NCBI GenBank assembly: GCA_028866355.1
Contig: JAGWIH010000005.1
Coordinates: forward strand, 1-22,722
Reading direction: 5' to 3'
Origin: Alphaproteobacteria bacterium
Lineage (GTDB): Bacteria; Pseudomonadota; Alphaproteobacteria; ATCC43930; CGMCC-115725
Length of the DNA stretch: 22,722 nt
Shown here piece by piece: positions 8,375-15,794 of the stretch (positions are counted from its first letter, which is position 1; each line of letters starts with the position of its first letter). The notes beneath the pieces were generated by a model. It was not told the origin of the DNA, did no database searches, and was given only the letters and a program-made list of their open reading frames with translations. The position numbers and the translations under genes are program-made.

Positions 8375-8442
8375 CCGAAAGCAACGCTTTAGGCCGGGTT
8401 CCGTCCGCCGGGCACCCGGCCGCCGAAAGCCGCGTTTTAGGC
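8375..8442 (-). repeat. Paired small hairpins flanking a larger stem, between the PAS gene and livK
   Basis: Two 20-base direct copies (8375-8394 and 8423-8442) agree at 17 of 20 positions. Each can fold: CC, a mismatch, AAAGC, a 3-base loop, then GCTTT (copy 1) or GTTTT (copy 2), then a mismatch and GG. The copy 2 difference keeps the stem through a G-U pair. Between them GGCCGGGT (8392-8399) and ACCCGGCC (8414-8421) form a perfect 8-base-pair stem with a 14-base loop. The PAS stop codon lies inside copy 2. This may be a REP-like or attenuator-like element; no U run follows. Confidence 0.45.
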
Positions 8443-8886
8443 GCTTTTGGCGCCGGAACCGGCTTGGCGAAGCTGCGCGCGCAGCGCTTTCATTTCCTCG
8501 AAGCGCTTGGTGACGTCGCGCAGGATCGCGGCGATGCCGACCATGCGACCGGCGGCGTCGTGGAACGGTACGATCGTGAACTCGACCGAGATGCGGGCGC
8601 CGTCCTTGCGCAAGGCCGGCACCGCGAGCAGATCACCGGCGCCATAGCGCGTACGGCCGGTCTGCATCGTTGCATTATATCCGTCCCAGTGACGCTGGCG
8701 CAGATTGGCCGGAATGATGATGTCGAGCGACTGCCCGATCGCCTCGGCAGCGTCGAATCCAAAGACGCGGGTCGCGCCGGTGTTCCAAAATTGGATGACG
8801 CCTGCGGCATCGGCGTAAACGATCGCATCGGCAGCATTGCGCGCGAGATCGCGCGCGAATTGGTCGGTGTCGAAACTCGGTGCCAC
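8437..8886 (-). CDS. Stand-alone PAS-domain protein
   Basis: A 149-residue protein that is essentially one PAS domain (about residues 8-130) plus a short helical tail (KRFEEMKALRAQLRQ). PAS features are visible: ADAIVYADAAGVIQFWN, the FGFDAAEAIGQSL turn, and an RKDGARISVEF strand ending in AILRDVT. No kinase, cyclase, HTH or other output domain follows. It starts at GTG 8886, five bases after the ligase alpha-subunit stop; the ribosome-binding site is weak. A longer frame runs upstream inside the ligase gene but is arginine-rich shadow sequence. The histidine in RHWDGY falls near the haem-histidine position of FixL, but this histidine is common in haem-free PAS domains. Role unknown; it may sense redox state or a ligand for the operon's enzymes or transporter. 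Confidence 0.82.
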   Translation of the reverse strand: MAPSFDTDQFARDLARNAADAIVYADAAGVIQFWNTGATRVFGFDAAEAIGQSLDIIIPANLRQRHWDGYNATMQTGRTRYGAGDLLAVPALRKDGARISVEFTIVPFHDAAGRMVGIAAILRDVTKRFEEMKALRAQLRQAGSGAKSA

Positions 8887-8891
8887 CCAGG

Positions 8892-9776
8892 TTACGCGGC
8901 GCGGCGCGCGAAGGCCTCGGACATCGCCGTACCAACCAGATGCGCGCTCGCCGCGATGACGACGCCGACGTCCTGCAACGCCTTGATCTTGCTGTCGGCA
9001 TCGTCGGATGGCTGCGCGGTCAAGGCGCCAGCATGACCCATCCGGCACTGTGCTGGTACCGCGCGGCCGACGATCAAGGCAACCACCGGTTTTTTCAGGC
9101 CGGCCTCGCGGATGTAACGCGCCGCTTCCTGCTCCTCGGCGCCGCCGATCTCGCCGATCAGAACCACGCCTTCGGTATCGGGATCCTTGAAAAAAAGATC
9201 GAGACATTCGGCGAACCCGATGCCGTGGACAGGATCGCCGCCGATGCCGACGGTCGTCGATTGGCCGAGGCCGGCGGCGGTGAGTTGGCTGACAACCTCG
9301 CTGGTCAGCGACGCCGACCGCGAGGCGACGCCGATCGGGCCGCGGCGGGCGCGGTCCGTGGCCATAACGCCGATCTTGCAGATTTCAGGCGCCAAGATGC
9401 CCTGCGAGTTCGGCCCGATGAGCCGCGTCCGCGATCCGACGAGCGCTTCGCGGACGCGCACCATGTCGAGCACCGGCACGCGTTCGGTGACGACGACGAC
9501 CAGTGGCATCTCGGCCTCGATTGCTTCGAGCATCGCGCGGCCGGCATTCGCCGGGGGCACGAAGACGATGCTGGCGTTGGCACCGGTCGCACTTTTCGCC
9601 TCGGCGACGGCGTTGAAGACCGGCACGCCGATATGGCTGGTGCCGCCTTTGCCGGGCGTGACGCCGGCGACAACGGTGGTGCCATATTGAATCATACGGT
9701 CGGTATGGAAGGTGCCGGCCCAGCCAGTCATGCCCTGGCACAGTAGCCGCGTCTCCTTGTCGACCAAGGCCGGCAT
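8892..9776 (-). CDS. Acid-CoA ligase alpha subunit (malate thiokinase MtkB / SucD-like)
   Basis: A 294-residue alpha subunit of the succinyl-CoA synthetase / malate-CoA ligase family, the usual length. Visible are the CoA-binding N-terminus CQGMTGWAGTFHT (13-25), GGVTPGKGGT-like GVTPGKGGT (38-46), E209 in GEIGG, and the phosphorylated histidine H248 in RMGHAGAL. The family block GPNCPG is GPNSQG here (121-126). The ATG at 9776 shares a base with the beta-subunit stop (TGATG), so the two subunits are coupled. The context with glyoxylate and hydroxypyruvate enzymes suggests malate or another dicarboxylate rather than TCA-cycle succinate, whose genes usually sit with sucAB/mdh. Substrate is not proven. 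Confidence 0.85.
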   Translation of the reverse strand: MPALVDKETRLLCQGMTGWAGTFHTDRMIQYGTTVVAGVTPGKGGTSHIGVPVFNAVAEAKSATGANASIVFVPPANAGRAMLEAIEAEMPLVVVVTERVPVLDMVRVREALVGSRTRLIGPNSQGILAPEICKIGVMATDRARRGPIGVASRSASLTSEVVSQLTAAGLGQSTTVGIGGDPVHGIGFAECLDLFFKDPDTEGVVLIGEIGGAEEQEAARYIREAGLKKPVVALIVGRAVPAQCRMGHAGALTAQPSDDADSKIKALQDVGVVIAASAHLVGTAMSEAFARRAA

Positions 9777-10945
9777 CAAGCCCTCCCTTGCGCGATCGCC
9801 ACCGCGCGCGTCGCCGCCTGCCACATGTCGGCGCATTCGGTTTTCGGCAGGTTGAAGTTGGCGAGCCGCATCCGGGCGAAATTCTCGTTGTTGCCGGTGA
9901 TGCGCAGCACCATCGGCATGACGCGTCCGCTCTTGCGGAACGCGATGGCCAGGCCATCGACCACCGTGTCGCAGGCCTGCATGCCCCCACCATAGACGTT
10001 GACCAGCAGGACCTTGGCGCGTGGATTGTCGAGGATCATGCCGACGCCATGCGCGATATCGAGGCTTTTTGCGGTGGTGCGGATATCCATGAAATTCGCC
10101 GGCACACCGCCCGCCGCTTGGACCAAATCGAGCGTCGCCAGGCCCAATCCAGCGCCATTGACGACGATGCCGATGTTGCCGTCCATCTGTACATAGTTGA
10201 TCTGATGGCGCTGGGCCTGAAGCTGGATGAGGTCGACATCGTCTTCACTGCGCAGCTGGGCGGTTTCTGAATGACGGAAGATCGCGTTGTCGTCGATCGT
10301 GATCTTGGCGTCCGCCGCAATGAATTCACCGGCTGCTGTCCGAATGAGCGGGTTGATCTCGATCAGTGAGGCGTCGAGCTCGACGAAGGCACGATGCAGC
10401 CGGCCGATCAGCGCGCCGAATTTATCCGCAATGTCGCTCGCCAGCCCGAGCTTACGGCAAAAATCGGCGATGTCGCCCGGCCGGCGCTCGCCGGCGATGT
10501 TCAACGCCACCGTCGGAAAATCCGGCGCCCCCGCGGCCAGATGCTGCTCGATGTCGGGCCGATGGGCGCCGGCAATCGCGGTGATGGCGCCGACGGCCGG
10601 ATCGACGCGCAACGCCACGTAGAATTCCTGTGCGGCGACGATGCCGGCCTCGACCAGCACGCGCTTCACGACCTGACCGGCCGGCCCGGTCTGCGACGTC
10701 ACCAGCTTGCGGCCGAGCAATTCGGCAGCGGCGGCGCGGGCACCGGACGGCGAGCGCACCGCGCGGACGCCACCCGCGGCGGCGCGACTGCCGGCAAGGA
10801 TCTGCGCCTTGACGAAGAGAGAATCCAATCCGATTTGGCGTGCCGCGGCGGCGGCTTCGTCGGGCGTCAGCGCGATTTGGCCCGGAGGAGTATCGACCCG
10901 ATAACGACGCAGGAGATCCTTGGCTTGGAATTCGTGCAGCTGCAT
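9776..10945 (-). CDS. Acid-CoA ligase beta subunit (malate thiokinase MtkA / SucC-like), divergent
   Basis: A 389-residue ATP-grasp beta subunit, matching the MtkA/SucC length. Recognisable parts are MQLHEFQAKDLL (1-12), VKAQILAG (45-52), EINPL (196-200), DAKITIDDNA (212-221) and NGAGLGLATLDL (263-274). Two hallmark blocks are changed. The glycine-rich ATP-loop GRGKAGG appears as SRAAAGG (53-59). The LDxGGGA loop near the phosphohistidine site is MDIRTTA (286-292). An AAGGAG ribosome-binding site precedes ATG 10945 by 6 bases. It forms the ligase with the next gene. The changes suggest a distinct clade, possibly with another acid substrate or altered nucleotide handling. Confidence 0.83.
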   Translation of the reverse strand: MQLHEFQAKDLLRRYRVDTPPGQIALTPDEAAAAARQIGLDSLFVKAQILAGSRAAAGGVRAVRSPSGARAAAAELLGRKLVTSQTGPAGQVVKRVLVEAGIVAAQEFYVALRVDPAVGAITAIAGAHRPDIEQHLAAGAPDFPTVALNIAGERRPGDIADFCRKLGLASDIADKFGALIGRLHRAFVELDASLIEINPLIRTAAGEFIAADAKITIDDNAIFRHSETAQLRSEDDVDLIQLQAQRHQINYVQMDGNIGIVVNGAGLGLATLDLVQAAGGVPANFMDIRTTAKSLDIAHGVGMILDNPRAKVLLVNVYGGGMQACDTVVDGLAIAFRKSGRVMPMVLRITGNNENFARMRLANFNLPKTECADMWQAATRAVAIAQGRA

Positions 10946-10999
10946 GCGTGCTCCTTCCCGGCGTCGTCTTCGGCTTTTTAGCGCTCCTTCATCGGCCGC

Positions 11000-11986
11000 T
11001 CAAACCGCAACGACGTTCGACGGCTGGCCCGCGTGGAAATTCTCGATATGGCTCACGACCTGATTCCACAGCACCTGCATCGCCTCGTCGCTGGCCCAGC
11101 TGACATGCGGCGTCACGATGACGTTCGGCCGGCCAAGGATCGCGTTGAAGGGATGATCCGGCCGCGGCGGCTCCGATGTCAGGCAATCGAAACCGATGCC
11201 CGACAGCAGACCTTCGTCCAACGCCTGCACGACGTCGGCTTCGACCACCAAGCCGCCGCGCGCCGTGTTGACCAGCAGCGGCCGCTTTTTCATTTTGCGG
11301 AATTCCGCCATGCCGAGCATGTTGCGCGTATTCGGCATCAGCGGGCAGTGCAAGGTGATGATGTCGCTGGTCGCGAGCACCTCGTCGAAGGGCGTGTAGA
11401 GCGGCCCCAGCCCCTGGACACCTTTGTGCGCGGCGAACAGCGTCTTCATGCCGAAGGCCTGAGCGAGACGCGCGACCGACTGGCCGATGATGCCTTCACC
11501 CATGATGCCGAGCGTGCTGCCGGCGAGTTCGTGGATCGGATGGTTGAAGAAGCAGAACTGGCCCGCCTTCTGCCACTCGCCGTTGATGACGTCCTGTCGG
11601 AAGCCGACGATGCCGCGCCGCAGCGCCAGGATGAGCGCGAAGGCGTGTTCGGCCACCGTGTTGATCGCGTAACCGCGGACGTTGGAGACGATGATGCCGC
11701 GTTCGCGGCACGCGGCGACGTCGACGACATCGTAGCCGGTGGCCGCAATGGCGATCATCTTCAGCTTCGGCAGCTTGGCGAGATCGTTGGCGCGGATCGG
11801 CGCCTTGTTGGTGACCGCGATCGTGGCGCGGGCCAAGCGCTCGGCGACTTGGTCGGCCGTGCTGGCGCTGTATTCGATCCATTCGTGATCGAAACGCGGC
11901 CGGTTCACGCGGACAGCCGGTCCCATCGTGTTACGGTCGAGAAAGACGATGGTCGGCGGCGACTTAGACGCGGTGTCGGGCGGCAT
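11000..11986 (-). CDS. D-2-hydroxyacid dehydrogenase, hydroxypyruvate reductase (HprA)-like
   Basis: A 328-residue enzyme of the D-isomer 2-hydroxyacid dehydrogenase family, close in pattern to methylotroph HprA (FLDRNT near the start, NTARGG, TPHVSWAS near the end). It would reduce hydroxypyruvate to glycerate, the step after serine-glyoxylate transamination. The dinucleotide motif GEGIIG is at 163-168. Catalytic residues are R243 (NTARGG), E272 (SEPP) and H294 (TPHVSW). At the end of the second beta strand the usual acidic residue that selects NAD is absent (LFAAHKG, 183-189), so NADPH may be accepted. The ATG at 11986 is 4 bases after the upstream stop; AGGGGG abuts it directly, an unusually short spacing. 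Confidence 0.87.
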   Translation of the reverse strand: MPPDTASKSPPTIVFLDRNTMGPAVRVNRPRFDHEWIEYSASTADQVAERLARATIAVTNKAPIRANDLAKLPKLKMIAIAATGYDVVDVAACRERGIIVSNVRGYAINTVAEHAFALILALRRGIVGFRQDVINGEWQKAGQFCFFNHPIHELAGSTLGIMGEGIIGQSVARLAQAFGMKTLFAAHKGVQGLGPLYTPFDEVLATSDIITLHCPLMPNTRNMLGMAEFRKMKKRPLLVNTARGGLVVEADVVQALDEGLLSGIGFDCLTSEPPRPDHPFNAILGRPNVIVTPHVSWASDEAMQVLWNQVVSHIENFHAGQPSNVVAV

Positions 11987-11990
11987 CCCC

Positions 11991-13022
11991 CTATGTTCCG
12001 ACCATTAGGGGGGGTTGTGCAACCTCGGCAGCGGGCTGGCGGAAGGCCGGGTAGATCGCCAGCGAGCGGCCGAGCTGCTGCACCAGGCCCAGCACGACAT
12101 CAATATAAGGCGTCTCGACATCGACCAGGCGACCCATCTCCTGAACCGCGGTCAGCAACGCGTCGATTTCGAGCGGCCGACCGCCTTCGAGATCCTGCAA
12201 CATCGAGGTGCGGTGAGCGCCGACGCGCGCGGCGCCGTTGATCCGCTTTTCGATGTCGACGCGGAACGACGCGCCGAACCGGGTCGCGATCGCTTGCGCC
12301 TCGGACATCATCTTCACCGACAGCGCGCGCAAATCGGGCTGCGTAGCAACGATATCGAGCGTCGCACGAGTCAAGGCGCTGATCGGGTTGAAGCACAAAT
12401 TGCCCCACAACTTGAGCCAGATCTCGCTGCGGATATCGTCGAGCACCGGCGCATCGAATCCGCCGGCTTCGAGCGCTTCCGAGAGCTTGCGGCAACGTTC
12501 GGATTTGCTGCCGTCGGGCTCGCCGAGTGAGAATTTGTCGCCGTAAGTGTGGCGCACGACGCCGGGGCTGACGATGTCGGTCGCCGGATAGACGACGCAA
12601 CCGATGGCGCGCTCCGGTCCAATGGCGTTCCACTGCCGATTGTCGGGATCGACGCTATGCAGCCGCATGCCTTCGAAGCCCGGAAGGCCGTAGCCATACC
12701 ACCAGGGCACACCGTTCTGGCAGGTCACCACGGCGGTGTCTTTGCCGAAGAGCACGCGCGTCTGTTCGGCCGTCTCCCACGCCTGATGCGCCTTGAGGCC
12801 GATGATGACGTAATCCTGCGGCCCAAGCGTCGCGGGATCGTTGGTGGCGATCGGGCGGCAGACCCGCTCTTCACCGTTGATCAGCAGCTTCAATCCCGAC
12901 TGCTGAATCTTTGCGAGATGCGGGCCGCGCGCGACGAGCGACAGCTCGACGCCCTCGACCGTGCTCAGGCCGGCGGCGAGATAGCCGCCGATGGCGCCCG
13001 CACCGTAGATGCAGATCCGCAT
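11991..13022 (-). CDS. 2-dehydropantoate 2-reductase (PanE/ApbA)-family protein
   Basis: A 343-residue NAD(P)-binding reductase of the PanE/ApbA family. The N-terminal Rossmann motif is GAGAIG (7-12). QNG occurs at 102-104. The catalytic-lysine region is IWLKLWGNLCFNP, with K204 and N208. It is somewhat longer than E. coli PanE (~300). The ATG at 13022 was chosen because GAGGGG lies just before it and the Rossmann strand follows at once; an open frame running further upstream overlaps the aminotransferase gene. True pantoate synthesis genes are not nearby. Here it probably reduces another 2-oxo acid linked to the C2/C3 route, but this is only inferred from context. Confidence 0.82.
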   Translation of the reverse strand: MRICIYGAGAIGGYLAAGLSTVEGVELSLVARGPHLAKIQQSGLKLLINGEERVCRPIATNDPATLGPQDYVIIGLKAHQAWETAEQTRVLFGKDTAVVTCQNGVPWWYGYGLPGFEGMRLHSVDPDNRQWNAIGPERAIGCVVYPATDIVSPGVVRHTYGDKFSLGEPDGSKSERCRKLSEALEAGGFDAPVLDDIRSEIWLKLWGNLCFNPISALTRATLDIVATQPDLRALSVKMMSEAQAIATRFGASFRVDIEKRINGAARVGAHRTSMLQDLEGGRPLEIDALLTAVQEMGRLVDVETPYIDVVLGLVQQLGRSLAIYPAFRQPAAEVAQPPLMVGT

Positions 13023-13044
13023 TACCGCCCCTCTGGCTCGGATC

Positions 13045-14238
13045 TCAGGCGACTTTGCCCAATTTGAGCTTCGGCGCAGTCGCCCGGATATGTTCCTCCG
13101 CCGCGCCAACGCCCGAGCCCGCTTCGACCGGAACGCCGACATCGCGCAGCGCCATCTCGGCGCCGGCAAGTCCCTGCAGCACCATGATTTCGTTGACGTG
13201 GCCGAGATGGCCGATGCGGAAGACGCGGCCGGCGACCTTCGACAGGCCGGTGCCGAGCGATACTTGATACCGGTGATACGCGGTCTTGATCACGTCGTCG
13301 CTGTTGAAGTTCTTCGGCACGCACACCGCTGACACCGTGTCCGAATACCATTTCGGGTCCTTGGCGCAGAGCGTCAGACCCCAAGCGGCGACGCCGCGCC
13401 GCACCGCGTCGGCCAGCCGACGATGGCGCTTGAAGACGTTCTCCAGGCCTTCGGCGAACAGCATGTCGAGCGACGCGCGCAAGCCGTGCAGCAACGTGGT
13501 GGCCGGCGTATAGGGGAAATAGCCGTCCTTGTTGGTCTTGATCATGTCGGAATAATCGAAGAAGCAGCGCGGCAGCCGCGCTGTCTTGTGCGCCTCGAGT
13601 GCCTTCTGGCTGACGCCGACGATGGCGAGGCCGGGCGGCAACATGAAGCCCTTCTGCGAGCCCGACACGACGACGTCGGCGCCCCATTCGTCCATGCGGA
13701 AATCGATGCTGGCGATCGAGCTCACGCCATCGACGAACAGCAGCGCCGGATGCTTCGCCGCGTCGAGCGCCTTGCGGACGGCGGCGACGTCGCTGGTGAC
13801 GCCGGTCGCGGTCTCGTTATGGCAAACCAGAACGGCCTTGATCTTGTGCGCCTTGTCGGCCTCGAGCCGGCGCTGATATTCCTCGGCCGGCGCGCCCTCG
13901 CCCCATTCGGTGTCGATGACATCGACCGCTAGGCCGAACCGCCGGCACATATCCGCCCACAGATGGGAGAACTGGCCGAAGACCGAGACCAGCACGCCAT
14001 CGCCGGGCGACAGCGTGTTGGCAATCGCCGATTCCCAGCCGCCGGTGCCCGAGCTCGGGAATACGAAGACCTGGCCCTTTTCGGTCTTGAAGACCTTCTT
14101 CAGGTCTTGAAACAGCGGCAGCGTGAAAGCCGGAAAGTCGGGCGCGCGATGGTCCTCGAGCGGCACGTCCATCGCCTGCCGGACACGGAACGGCAGGTTC
14201 GTCGGACCGGGAATAAAGAGACCATGGAAACCTGACAT
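13045..14238 (-). CDS. sgaA: Serine-glyoxylate aminotransferase
   Basis: A 397-residue class V PLP aminotransferase. It transfers the amino group of serine to glyoxylate, giving hydroxypyruvate and glycine, the central step of the serine cycle and of photorespiration-like glyoxylate use. The N-terminus FIPGPTNLPFRVRQAM and the block SSGTGGWESA (62-71) match this subfamily. The PLP-binding lysine is K196 in SGSQKGFMLPPG. D170 in FVDGVSS is the likely pyridine-nitrogen contact. The ATG at 14238 has GGGAGG upstream at good spacing; an open frame further upstream has no family similarity. A more general alanine-glyoxylate activity cannot be excluded. Confidence 0.92.
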   Translation of the reverse strand: MSGFHGLFIPGPTNLPFRVRQAMDVPLEDHRAPDFPAFTLPLFQDLKKVFKTEKGQVFVFPSSGTGGWESAIANTLSPGDGVLVSVFGQFSHLWADMCRRFGLAVDVIDTEWGEGAPAEEYQRRLEADKAHKIKAVLVCHNETATGVTSDVAAVRKALDAAKHPALLFVDGVSSIASIDFRMDEWGADVVVSGSQKGFMLPPGLAIVGVSQKALEAHKTARLPRCFFDYSDMIKTNKDGYFPYTPATTLLHGLRASLDMLFAEGLENVFKRHRRLADAVRRGVAAWGLTLCAKDPKWYSDTVSAVCVPKNFNSDDVIKTAYHRYQVSLGTGLSKVAGRVFRIGHLGHVNEIMVLQGLAGAEMALRDVGVPVEAGSGVGAAEEHIRATAPKLKLGKVA

Positions 14239-14299
14239 TACATCCTCCCTGAATTGCACCGCGCGGCCATCGCCGGCGAAAAACGTCTGTCTCGCTGGA

Positions 14300-15604
14300 T
14301 CAGTAAATCGGGAACCGCTCGCACAGCTTGATCGCCTGCTCTTTAACGCGCGTTTCGAGCGTTGTGTTGCCGGCTTCGCCGTTGGCGGCGAGGCCGTCGA
14401 GCACTTCGGCAATCATGCGGCCAACTTCACGGAATTCGGCGACGCCGAAGCCACGGGTCGTGCCCGCGGCGGCGCCGAGCCGGATGCCCGACGTCACCAT
14501 CGGCTTCTCCGGATCGAACGGCACGCCGTTCTTATTGCAGGTGATATGCGCGCGCCCGAGGCTCTTCTCGGCGACGTTGCCGGTAAGCTTCTTCGGCCGC
14601 AGGTCGACGAGAATCAGGTGCGTGTCGGTGCCGCCGGAGACCAGATCGTAGCCAGCACTGCGCAACACCTCGCCCATCGCGCGGCAATTCTCGATGACCG
14701 AGCGGGCGTAATCCTTGAAGGCCGGCCGCAGCGCTTCGCCGAAGGCCACCGCCTTGGCGGCGACGATGTGCATCAGCGGACCGCCTTGCAAACCTGGGAA
14801 CACCGCCGAATCGATCTTCTTGGCGATCGCTTCGTCGTTGGTCAGCACCATGCCGCCGCGCGGTCCGCGCAGCGTCTTGTGCGTTGTCGTGGTGACGACA
14901 TGCGCGTGCGCCAACGGGTTCGGATGCGCACCGCCGGCGACCAAGCCGGCGAAATGCGCCATGTCGACCATGAGGAAGGCGCCGACTTCGTCGGCCACCG
15001 CGCGGAACGCGGCGAAATCGATGGTGCGCGGATAGGCCGAGCCGCCGGTGATGATGATCTTCGGCTTGTGCTCGCGCGCGAGCCGCGCGACCTCGTCCAT
15101 GTCGATGCGATGATCGTCGCGGCGGACGCCGTAATGCACGGCGTGGAACCATTTGCCGGAGAGATTGGGCGGCGCGCCGTGCGTCAGATGGCCGCCGGCG
15201 GCGAGCGACAGGCCGAGAATGATGTCGCCCGGCTTGGCGAGCGCCAGCAGCACCGCCTGGTTGGCCTGGCTGCCCGAGCTCGGTTGGACGTTGACGAACC
15301 GACAATCGAAGAGCCGCTTGGCGCGCTCGATCGCGAGCGTCTCGGCTTCGTCGACATATTGGCAGCCGCCGTAATAGCGCCGGCCGGGATAGCCTTCGGC
15401 GTACTTATTGGTGAGCGGCGAACCCGCCGCCTCGAGCACCGCGCGGCTGACGATGTTCTCGGAGGCGATCAGCTCGATTTCGAAACGCTGACGCGCGACT
15501 TCGCGGCCGACCGCGCCGGCGACGTCCGGATCGGCCTCGCCGAGCCCGGCCGAGAAGAACGCGCCCCAGTCGCGACTCGCCAGATTTTCCGCCGTGCGCG
15601 CCAT
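14300..15604 (-). CDS. glyA: Serine hydroxymethyltransferase
   Basis: A 434-residue SHMT, the normal length. It makes serine from glycine and 5,10-methylene-tetrahydrofolate. Key blocks are ELIASENIVS (44-53), NKYAEGYPGRRYYGG (66-80), QPSSGSQANQAV (107-118), and the PLP lysine K243 in TTTTHKTLRGPRGG. The ATG at 15604 has an AAGGA motif upstream; an in-frame TTG at 15619 is possible but less likely. It is the first gene of the run and faces an IclR regulator. Placement beside the aminotransferase suggests a copy dedicated to glyoxylate/C1 assimilation rather than, or as well as, the housekeeping glyA. Confidence 0.94.
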   Translation of the reverse strand: MARTAENLASRDWGAFFSAGLGEADPDVAGAVGREVARQRFEIELIASENIVSRAVLEAAGSPLTNKYAEGYPGRRYYGGCQYVDEAETLAIERAKRLFDCRFVNVQPSSGSQANQAVLLALAKPGDIILGLSLAAGGHLTHGAPPNLSGKWFHAVHYGVRRDDHRIDMDEVARLAREHKPKIIITGGSAYPRTIDFAAFRAVADEVGAFLMVDMAHFAGLVAGGAHPNPLAHAHVVTTTTHKTLRGPRGGMVLTNDEAIAKKIDSAVFPGLQGGPLMHIVAAKAVAFGEALRPAFKDYARSVIENCRAMGEVLRSAGYDLVSGGTDTHLILVDLRPKKLTGNVAEKSLGRAHITCNKNGVPFDPEKPMVTSGIRLGAAAGTTRGFGVAEFREVGRMIAEVLDGLAANGEAGNTTLETRVKEQAIKLCERFPIY

Positions 15605-15663
15605 CACCCCATCCTTCAACCAAACCCTGGTATACCGGATAACATTGCCGTTAAACGGACTAC

Positions 15664-15682
15664 AATGGAAATGTTTTCCATT
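15664..15682. promoter_or_regulatory. Putative IclR-family operator
   Basis: AATGGAAA-TGT-TTTCCATT is a perfect 8-base inverted repeat with a 3-base spacer, in the 190-base divergent spacer between glyA and the iclR-type gene. Its inner 15 bases (TGGAAATGTTTTCCA) differ at one position from the E. coli IclR consensus TGGAAATNATTTCCA, as I recall it. It lies 60 bases before glyA and 112 before ATG 15795, so it could control both directions. The spacer is AT-rich compared with its surroundings; no promoter could be called with confidence. Confidence 0.7.
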
Positions 15683-15794
15683 TCCTGTGATATTTTATTT
15701 TTGGCTCATACCCTTGCGAAAATAGCCATATCCGGTGATAATGAGACATGATTCCGTCACAGGCAATGCGGCAACCGGCCGCAGGAATCGGGTA

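Noticed and set aside
8887..9207. N-terminal extension of the PAS frame to 9207
   Set aside because: The extra residues are Arg/Gly-rich and lie wholly inside the ligase alpha gene; a GTG just after that gene's stop is the better start.
9776..10945. Calling the ligase a TCA-cycle succinyl-CoA synthetase (sucC/sucD)
   Set aside because: Context is a glyoxylate/serine cluster and the motifs are unlike SucC, so a neutral acid-CoA ligase name was used.
14123..15751. Long plus-strand open frame (about 540 codons) opposite glyA and the aminotransferase
   Set aside because: An antisense shadow of two clearly identified enzymes, with no recognisable domain and no ribosome-binding site.
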